Shown: positions 28,389 through 34,843 of the stretch, piece after piece
Position numbering within the stretch: the first letter of the stretch is position 1
How the letters are laid out: every line of letters begins with the position of its first letter
Source: an uncultured Clostridia bacterium
Lineage (GTDB): Bacteria > Bacillota > Clostridia > Oscillospirales > CAG-272
NCBI GenBank assembly: GCA_947632135.1
Contig: CANRNZ010000005.1
Span: 1-40,141 of the forward strand
Direction of reading: 5' to 3'
DNA: 40,141 nucleotides
Notes under the pieces: generated by a model
What the model was told of the DNA's origin: nothing
Seen by the model: only the letters and a program-made list of their open reading frames with translations
Database searches by the model: none
Translations under genes and position numbers: made by a program

Positions 28389-28841
28389 TCAGATGGCGTA
28401 TTTCTCTTTGATTGCCTTTAAGTCTGCTGCAACACGCTGCGCGTCCGATTCGGTTCCCTCAACCTCTACAACAGCTTCCTCAAGGAGCTTCGCTGTGTAA
28501 TACAGCGCTACGGTCTGCAAGAACTTCTTTCCGCAGAATCGAATATCTTTGAGGTAGCTCTGCGCCGCGCTGTTAAACGAACAGTAGCCCTCTCCGTAGA
28601 CGTTCGTGATTCCCTCGTCGTAAATCGTGTTGAAAACCTGCTCCGCGTCGAGAAGGAAGTTTCTCGCCTCCTCGCTGCGTTCGTCGTACCATGAATTTAC
28701 GAATCCCCATTGGTCATTCGAGCAATATTTGATATTCTTGAGCGCTTTCTGCTTCTTGATGCTGAGGGCCTTGATGCTTTCTACTCCGAATACCGTTCTG
28801 AGGTTCGGCATTCCGATGATTTCTCTATAATTCGTGTTCAT
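28389..28841 (-). CDS. hypothetical prophage protein
   Basis: MNTNYREIIGMPNLRTVFGVESIKALS...; SD gaaaggaaac. Confidence 0.65.
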   Translation of the reverse strand: MNTNYREIIGMPNLRTVFGVESIKALSIKKQKALKNIKYCSNDQWGFVNSWYDERSEEARNFLLDAEQVFNTIYDEGITNVYGEGYCSFNSAAQSYLKDIRFCGKKFLQTVALYYTAKLLEEAVVEVEGTESDAQRVAADLKAIKEKYAI

Positions 28842-28899
28842 ATCGTTTCCTTTCTCCCCGTGTGGCCGGTAGGACAGCCGTTCTGTTTTGGGGCGTTTG

Positions 28900-28915
28900 T
28901 GTTTCACGTGGAACA
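28900..28915. promoter_or_regulatory. parS-like ParB/Spo0J binding site
   Basis: TGTTTCACGTGGAACA, whose reverse complement TGTTCCACGTGAAACA matches the Bacillus-type parS consensus TGTTNCACGTGAAACA. Confidence 0.85.
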
Positions 28916-28953
28916 TTTTTGCCCCGTTTTGCGTCATTCGATGGTAAAAAAAT

Positions 28954-29652
28954 TTAGTCCTTCAATCTTGCCAGCCTTTCTAATAGTGCGTCGTACTTTT
29001 CTTTGGCCCTCTTGGCGCTGCGGTGGTCACTGACTGCATTTTTGAACGCTGCGCTTTCTGTTTCCTCGGCGGCCGATACGATGCGCTCCGCCGTTTCCTT
29101 AACTTCGTTGCTGAGGGCTGCCACTCTCTCAAGAACAAGTGCGATAACCGCGTCTGTGTCTTCGATATTCAGCGTCCTCTGCCGGAGTGAAGAAACTGAA
29201 CGGGAGTGGTTTTCCTTTTCTCTCTCGAGTGCGTCTCTGATGTCTCTCTCGTCGAGTTCTTTCAATTTGAGCTTTTTCTCGAGGGCTGCCGTCTGCTTTT
29301 CAGCCTCCTCTACTTTCTTTTCTGCGGCCTCCACCCGCTGTTTCATCGAACAGGCCCAGTCGTTTTCGATGTTCTCCTCTGCCAAATCGAAGCAACCCTC
29401 AAAAGCCGTTGCGATGTAGCTGTCTTTTCCGAGGCTTTCAACAATTTTCTTAATCTGTTCCAATGCCTTGCGCTCCTGCTCTTTTGTTGCCGGAGTGTTT
29501 TCAACAACAAGTTCAACACTTGTGATTGTACCATTGCCGTGTCTGTAAACCTCTTTGAAGTCCCTCCGAGCTTGCGCCTCTGTCGAAGCTACGAATCTGT
29601 CTGTGCCTGTTGTGCCGTTTTCTCTCTGGAATGTGATTTCGTAAGTGTTCAT
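28954..29652 (-). CDS. coiled-coil hypothetical prophage protein
   Basis: MNTYEITFQRENGTTGTDRFVASTEAQARRDFKEVY..., then long heptad-rich K/E segments; start at 29652. Confidence 0.7.
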   Translation of the reverse strand: MNTYEITFQRENGTTGTDRFVASTEAQARRDFKEVYRHGNGTITSVELVVENTPATKEQERKALEQIKKIVESLGKDSYIATAFEGCFDLAEENIENDWACSMKQRVEAAEKKVEEAEKQTAALEKKLKLKELDERDIRDALEREKENHSRSVSSLRQRTLNIEDTDAVIALVLERVAALSNEVKETAERIVSAAEETESAAFKNAVSDHRSAKRAKEKYDALLERLARLKD

Positions 29653-29849
29653 AATGTAACCTCCTGTGACCCGTTTTGGGGTGCTGCTTTGTTTTAGTCT
29701 CATTATAGTCCCTTTTAGGGGCATTGTCAACACTTTTTCCAAAACTTTTTCAAAAAATTTTTCCAGACGCTCCTTTTTGGGGCAAAAGGGCAAAAAAATA
29801 AAGCCCCTCCTATGAATTTCTCCATAAGAGGGGCTGACTGACTTGACGG

Positions 29850-30086
29850 TTATTCGTCGTCGGTGTCTGTGCCTGCGTCGGTTTCGCTGTTGTCTACCTC
29901 CGGCAGTCCGGCTACGCTCGTAAGTAACGAGAGCAGACCGGCGAGCGCCGATGCAGAAACAACCATTACCCAATTTACGTCTCCGATGACCGCGCTGGTC
30001 CCGATGGTGGCGACAGCGGTCTGCGCAACAGTTTTGATTGCGCGGATTCCTGCTGCCTTAATCCATTTCTTAAAGTTCTGTTTCAT
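29850..30086 (-). CDS. phage holin (r1t-like)
   Basis: MKQNFKKWIKAAGIRAIKTVAQTAVATIGTSAVIGDVNWVMVVSASALAGLLSLLTSVAGLPE; two hydrophobic helices, adjacent to the amidase. Confidence 0.75.
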   Translation of the reverse strand: MKQNFKKWIKAAGIRAIKTVAQTAVATIGTSAVIGDVNWVMVVSASALAGLLSLLTSVAGLPEVDNSETDAGTDTDDE

Positions 30087-30099
30087 TTTTCGTTCCTCC

Positions 30100-31347
30100 T
30101 CATGCCTTTGTGAAAGTACCTGCATCGACCCAACCATAAACGGTGCAACCGCTCCCGGTATGGATGAGGTGATACGGGTGTTTGCTCTTTCCAAGCTGAT
30201 AAATTTGTGTGATTTTTGCCTGTCCGCCTTTGCACGACACTCCGCTCGCCGCGTTCGCGCTGCTATAATGCATCGAGCCGGAATAATTCACAATGTCCCC
30301 GACAGCGGGTGTCCACGGTGCTGCTGACTGCGTTGCTTTCTTGACTACCGCGAGGGCCGAAACTTTAATTGGGCTGCAAATTGCATTACCGCCGTCCTCG
30401 CTCTTGTCAATGACGGCTCTGTCGCCTTTCACTTCCCGAACATACCAATTCTTTGCCTTTACCCAAGAAGGAATCGCGGCCCCGGAATAATATGTCGTTC
30501 CGACAATCTTCACGAGGTCGCCCACCTCGACGCTTCCTGTGGCGCTCTGGCCAGTCGAAATAGCCGTCAGGGTATTCTCGTCTACCCAACCATAAACACC
30601 GCTCACATAGGCTCCTGCGTCGTTCACAGCGCGGCAGTGGTACGGGTGCTTCCCGTTGTAGGTCTGCGTGATTTTCGCCTTGCCGCCCTTTACAGACGAG
30701 CCGGAAGTGGCATTTGAGCTTGAATAGTGTGTCCCTCCTGCAAAATTAACAATATCGCCAACTTTGAATTTGAGGGACGTGCTACCCGTTCCTGTGTCCG
30801 GCGTTGTCGTACTCGCGCCAAGTCGTTTGTTGACCTCTGCGGCGATTTCCCCGTGTCGCTCATAAAGATATGTTCCGGGGCAAGACTTGTTTGCATAGTC
30901 CCTGTGAACAGTCATATTGCAGCCGTTCAAATGGTTCATGCGGGTGTTCTTGTCGGTAGACCACACCAGCTTTTTGATTCCGTTGCGCTTGCAGATGTCC
31001 GTTACCAAATCGAGCATAGCGGCGTATGCTTTTGCTGTTACCGCGTATGGCTCCGTGGTGTCGCTGGCTACTTCAATAGTGATTGCTCGGTGGTCGTTAG
31101 ATGCCGAGGAAGTACACCAAGAACGGTTTTTCTCCTCGACGTACATTCCGATTTTACCGTCATAGCCTACACCGTAATTGGACGATGCCTGTCTTGACGT
31201 CGGTGCGAAAACTTCGCCCAGCGTCTGGACGGAGCATTGACCGACGACACAGTGGATTGTGATCGTGTCGATAGCGTGGTTTCTCTGGCCGCTGTGATTC
31301 GGGCTTAATTTGGTATAAGATACCAAAGGGCTGTTTGTATAAGCCAT
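30100..31347 (-). CDS. N-acetylmuramoyl-L-alanine amidase endolysin with three C-terminal SH3-like repeats
   Basis: ITIHCVVGQ...SNYGVGYDGKIGMYVEEKNRSWCTSSASNDHRAITIEVASDT...LNGCNMTVHRDYANKSCPG; three VGDIVN/VGDLVK repeats. Confidence 0.88.
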   Translation of the reverse strand: MAYTNSPLVSYTKLSPNHSGQRNHAIDTITIHCVVGQCSVQTLGEVFAPTSRQASSNYGVGYDGKIGMYVEEKNRSWCTSSASNDHRAITIEVASDTTEPYAVTAKAYAAMLDLVTDICKRNGIKKLVWSTDKNTRMNHLNGCNMTVHRDYANKSCPGTYLYERHGEIAAEVNKRLGASTTTPDTGTGSTSLKFKVGDIVNFAGGTHYSSSNATSGSSVKGGKAKITQTYNGKHPYHCRAVNDAGAYVSGVYGWVDENTLTAISTGQSATGSVEVGDLVKIVGTTYYSGAAIPSWVKAKNWYVREVKGDRAVIDKSEDGGNAICSPIKVSALAVVKKATQSAAPWTPAVGDIVNYSGSMHYSSANAASGVSCKGGQAKITQIYQLGKSKHPYHLIHTGSGCTVYGWVDAGTFTKA

Positions 31348-31460
31348 TATTCATCCTCTCCTTTGTTGTTTGAAAGTTCTTCGAGCGTCGCTTCGCTGAC
31401 TACTTCATCTTCCGTCAGCTCGATTCCGTCAAGTGTTTTCTTTTCATCTGTCGGTGCCAT
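31347..31460 (-). CDS. 37-aa acidic phage protein coupled to the endolysin
   Basis: MAPTDEKKTLDGIELTEDEVVSEATLEELSNNKGEDE*; SD gaggtat; stop overlaps the amidase start as TAATG; absent from the supplied ORF track. Confidence 0.6.
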   Translation of the reverse strand: MAPTDEKKTLDGIELTEDEVVSEATLEELSNNKGEDE

Positions 31461-31480
31461 AGAATATACCTCCGTTTCTG

Positions 31481-31882
31481 TTATTCAAGAAAATCATGCT
31501 CTTTCAAGCATTCGGCATATACCCTTTCGATGTTCGATATTGCCATTACCGCACGGTTGTTTTTGTAGTCCGGGTGCTTATCGCAGTATCTTCTGTAGGT
31601 ATCAATATCGCTGTTGATTTGGTCGAATGCTTCTTTGCTGTGTCTGACCTTGTGCCGGATTTCGTCAGAAAAACTTAAAATACGTATTCTGGCGTTGGTC
31701 GCACGGTCCTCTTTGATTTCGTTTCTCAGCGTATCAAGCTCCTCACGAACTTCCCCGATTGCATTCATGATGGTTTTGTGCTTTCCTGACTTTTCGTCAT
31801 GCCTCGTAATAAGGTACTGCAAAAAGGTAAGCAAAGCTCCGCCGCCAAAAACGCTGAGTATAATGGTTATCGTCTGTTCCAT
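31481..31882 (-). CDS. membrane-anchored coiled-coil phage protein
   Basis: N-terminal TM helix ITIILSVFGGGALLTFLQYLI followed by a charged helical region; next to the lysis genes. Confidence 0.6.
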   Translation of the reverse strand: MEQTITIILSVFGGGALLTFLQYLITRHDEKSGKHKTIMNAIGEVREELDTLRNEIKEDRATNARIRILSFSDEIRHKVRHSKEAFDQINSDIDTYRRYCDKHPDYKNNRAVMAISNIERVYAECLKEHDFLE

Positions 31883-31885
31883 CGG

Positions 31886-32305
31886 CTATACTTCTCTCCA
31901 TCCCTGCGGATAGTCTTTTGGAGACCACACATTGTTGTCAATGGTGGATTCATATACCGGGCCGTCCGCGTCGGGGTAGTGTACCTTGTCTCCGGTCATA
32001 TAGCCGTTGGTGCTTTCGGGCTGCTCCCAAACCGGGATTACCTCCGGTTCCGGGTTGAGAACTTTCGCAAAGAGTGATGTGGCCGTGTCCGGTGTCCAAT
32101 CCGGTTGCGAAAAATGCGGCTGCAAGACCTTGTAAAGCGTTCCGCCGTAACGCACCCGGTCTCCCGTCTGATAGGATTTATTTTCGCCGCTCCACGCAGG
32201 GAACAGCTCTGTATATCCTACCGCCTCATCGTCCGCAATATGGTCTGTTGCAAGGTTCTCAATCTTGGCCCGCAGCTCCCGCGCTCTTTCGATGATGTCG
32301 CTCAT
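31886..32305 (-). CDS. phage tail-associated protein with a carbohydrate-binding (CBM5/12-like) segment
   Basis: YQTGDRVRYGGTLYKVLQPHFSQPDWTPDTATSLF...GYMTGDKVHYP. Confidence 0.7.
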   Translation of the reverse strand: MSDIIERARELRAKIENLATDHIADDEAVGYTELFPAWSGENKSYQTGDRVRYGGTLYKVLQPHFSQPDWTPDTATSLFAKVLNPEPEVIPVWEQPESTNGYMTGDKVHYPDADGPVYESTIDNNVWSPKDYPQGWREV

Positions 32306-32308
32306 GGG

Positions 32309-32638
32309 TTATCCCTCCTCTCCCAAAAGAATTTTCCCGGCTTCGGAATACTCATCTGTTGCCTGAACATACTCGCCTCCGGTGAGGTAGAAATGGCCGG
32401 TAACAGTTCCGTCCGGGTTGTTGACCGTCTGCGTCCCGCTGAGGGAGGAGCCGGTGATGGTGTGTACGGTGCTGCCGTCCTCGGTAATCTGGATTTCAGA
32501 CAGATTGTCCTCCGTCATCTTCTCCCAAATTTCCTTGAATGCCGCCTCATCCGCGCAGGTGACAACATAGTGCTGCGTGTAGCCTGCCTCTACGATGTCT
32601 ACCTCCGTGCCGTCCTTGAGAATCAATTTGAGTTGCAT
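32309..32638 (-). CDS. hypothetical phage protein
   Basis: MQLKLILKDGTEVDIVEAGYTQHYVV...; SD gaaaggag. Confidence 0.65.
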   Translation of the reverse strand: MQLKLILKDGTEVDIVEAGYTQHYVVTCADEAAFKEIWEKMTEDNLSEIQITEDGSTVHTITGSSLSGTQTVNNPDGTVTGHFYLTGGEYVQATDEYSEAGKILLGEEG

Positions 32639-32724
32639 AATTCTGGTCTCCTTTCTGAAAATTTGCATAATAAAAGCACCTCCGGCGTAGAGGTGCTTTT
32701 ACAGCCGTATTTAGTTGGTTTCGG

Positions 32725-33873
32725 TCAGCCTGTTTCCGGCGCTGCTCTGTGCAGCCACGGAAATATAAACAGTTTATCGTATAGCCGTCCGATGCTTTGA
32801 ATGGTGCGCCAAGCGCTGAAATTGAGGGCATACGAGCGCCAGCTCTGCCAAGAGGTATAAATGTCCTCATAGGTCATTATTCCGGCCTCGTAAAGCGGAA
32901 CAAACTTTTTGAGCTTCCTCCGCTCCCGTGTTATGGACTGTTTGGGTATCTTTTTGAGTACCTTCCCGCTTTCCGTCAGGAAAATCCTCGCTTTCAGGAA
33001 TGTAAAGCCGTGTGAAATCTTTACGATATGCGTCTTTTTCTCGTTGAGGGATATTTCCAGCTCCGCGCAAATTTTACGGATTCCGTCGAGGCATTTCTGC
33101 AAATATTCCTTGCTCTCGTGGATTGCATAGCCGTCGTCCATGTACCGGCCATATCCGCGTATGCGGCAAACCTCCTTGATATAATGGTCTACCCGGTTTG
33201 GTACTGCAAGGGCAAAGGTCTGGCTAATCTGGCTGCCAAGCCCCAGCCCTATATCGCCAAACATATCTATGAAATGTTCGGTGATAGCGATTACCTTTTC
33301 GTCTGTAAATTCCCTGCGGAGTATTTCTTTGCAAATGCGGTGTGAAACGCTGTCGAAAAACTTTCGGAAATCGAATAGCAGGATATAGCCCTCGTTTCCA
33401 TGCTTCCGGTAGTGTTCTCTGAGGTGCTGGCATAGCCTCCTGATTGCAAAGTGATACCCTTTGTATTTCAGGGAGGCCGCGTTGTCATATATGAATGTTC
33501 GCCCAAGAGTGGGAACAAGCGCGTAATCGCAGAGGCATCTCTGCACCACTCGCTCATCAATAGTTACCGACTTGATATGCCGGAGCTTTCCTCGCTCGTG
33601 GATGTCAAATTCATAAAATCCACTTGACCGCCATTTGCCTTGCTGCAACCGTTCGTAGGTCTGCCGAACCAAGAGCGGTGCCTGCGTGATGTACTTTTGG
33701 ACGCTGGCTTTCCATGCTACGTTCCTCCGGCACATCTGGTATGAACGATAAAGATGCGCGTATGAAAACACTTCGTCGAATTTATCAAGACTTTCGCAGG
33801 CTTTGGCCTTTTTGGCCGCTCGCCTTGCTACGCGACGCTTGTAACGCGCCTCCTTCCGTTCCTCACTTGTCAT
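32725..33873 (-). CDS. DGR reverse transcriptase
   Basis: LLFDFRKFFDSVSH (motif A), GLGSQISQTFALAVPNRVDHYIKE (DGR-type xGxxxSQ block), GRYMDDGYAIH (YMDD catalytic motif); adjacent to TR and Avd. Confidence 0.96.
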   Translation of the reverse strand: MTSEERKEARYKRRVARRAAKKAKACESLDKFDEVFSYAHLYRSYQMCRRNVAWKASVQKYITQAPLLVRQTYERLQQGKWRSSGFYEFDIHERGKLRHIKSVTIDERVVQRCLCDYALVPTLGRTFIYDNAASLKYKGYHFAIRRLCQHLREHYRKHGNEGYILLFDFRKFFDSVSHRICKEILRREFTDEKVIAITEHFIDMFGDIGLGLGSQISQTFALAVPNRVDHYIKEVCRIRGYGRYMDDGYAIHESKEYLQKCLDGIRKICAELEISLNEKKTHIVKISHGFTFLKARIFLTESGKVLKKIPKQSITRERRKLKKFVPLYEAGIMTYEDIYTSWQSWRSYALNFSAWRTIQSIGRLYDKLFIFPWLHRAAPETG

Positions 33874-34107
33874 ATAGGCATTCCTTTCCTTGATGGAGCT
33901 TTACCCTCGTACCGCAGTCGGATGATTACAATAGCGGCATAAGGTCACCGGGCATGAAACGGTGCATCATCATCAAGCTCCGCCATGCAAGCAGCGTCCG
34001 CCCGGACCTATCAAGGGTATTATTTACGCTTGCGCGAGGGTCCCGCTCTCCTTCTCTCCCTCCACACTGATTTCGCCGCTTCCGGTTACTTTGTCTCGCA
34101 AGAGAGG
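33874..34107 (-). ncRNA. Spacer between TR and RT start, predicted 3' part of the DGR template RNA
   Basis: 234 nt without a convincing gene, in the position of the TR-RT spacer of characterised DGRs; RNA extent is inferred. Confidence 0.5.
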
Positions 34108-34229
34108 AGCCGAGCGCCACCGCCCCGGAGCTGTTAGCGTTGTTATTGTTGTTGGAGCCGTCGCTATTCACATTATTGAAATTGTTGTTGTTGTTAGCAG
34201 ACCGGAGCCACCACCACGAGGCGCTGGAC
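34108..34229 (-). repeat. DGR template repeat (TR)
   Basis: 122-bp near-copy of VR at 34855-34976; no gaps, 10 mismatches, all at coding-strand A (plus-strand T). Confidence 0.97.
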
Positions 34230-34259
34230 TAATATTCAGAGCAAAACCCATAAAAACCG

Positions 34260-34670
34260 TCACGGTAAATCTTTATACCGCTCCCGGTCTTTTTTCATTG
34301 TGCCTTTAATCAGCCGTATCTCTCTTTCAACGATGTCCATCCAGTATTTCATAACATTCTGCTCTAACCCAAAAAGCTCGTGCGCAACCTCGATTTGAGA
34401 AACAAGGCTGTTCAGCTCCGCGTTGGCGCGGATAAGATAGTCCCTGCGTATCTGCGCTTCGTGGGCGTTCAATGGGTATATGCTGTTTGCCATTTTTGCG
34501 TACTGATGGATTCTTGTCGCTGCCTCCGAAATTGGCTGACTGATATAGAATGTGTATCGCTTTGGGAAATTGACGCACTTCTGTATCGTATAAATCTGTA
34601 GCTCCCGCGCCGTATGGATAAATTCCATATCCGATTCTGCGCGTTTGCTTTTGATTACAGACAACCGCAT
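34260..34670 (-). CDS. avd: DGR accessory variability determinant (Avd)-like protein
   Basis: MEFIHTARELQIYTIQKCVNFPKRYTFYISQPISEAATRIHQYAKMANSIYP..., helical-bundle Avd pattern; between VR and TR. Confidence 0.88.
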   Translation of the reverse strand: MRLSVIKSKRAESDMEFIHTARELQIYTIQKCVNFPKRYTFYISQPISEAATRIHQYAKMANSIYPLNAHEAQIRRDYLIRANAELNSLVSQIEVAHELFGLEQNVMKYWMDIVEREIRLIKGTMKKDRERYKDLP

Positions 34671-34751
34671 CACCGTCCTGTCCTATTTTTATATCATTCC
34701 ATTATAACACAAAATTGCGAAAAAAGAGCCGCGATTTTGAAAAAAATTTTC

Positions 34752-34771
34752 GTCGCCGCTTACGCGGCGAC
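34752..34771. other. Perfect 8-bp GC-rich hairpin with 4-nt loop downstream of VR
   Basis: GTCGCCGC ttac GCGGCGAC (GTAA loop on the minus strand). Confidence 0.75.
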
Positions 34772-34800
34772 AAGGATTTACGGTTTTGGCTTCTGCTGGG

Positions 34801-34832
34801 TTTATCTGGCCCCACAAAGGGGGCCAGATAAA
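34801..34832. other. Perfect 13-bp hairpin with 6-nt loop downstream of VR
   Basis: TTTATCTGGCCCC acaaag GGGGCCAGATAAA. Confidence 0.85.
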
Positions 34833-34843
34833 TCGCGCATAGA

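Noticed and set aside
32725-33873. RT as a retron, group II intron or abortive-infection RT
   Set aside because: LGSQISQ motif, absence of maturase domain, and adjacent Avd/TR/VR all point to a DGR RT
33926-34171. 81-aa minus-strand ORF beginning MNSDGSNNNNNANSSGAVALG
   Set aside because: It is the TR read in the VR frame and continued into the spacer; it lacks an SD and is explained by the DGR template
34801-34832. 13-bp hairpin as a Rho-independent terminator
   Set aside because: No T-tract follows on either strand; position right after VR fits a DGR cruciform better, though termination is not excluded
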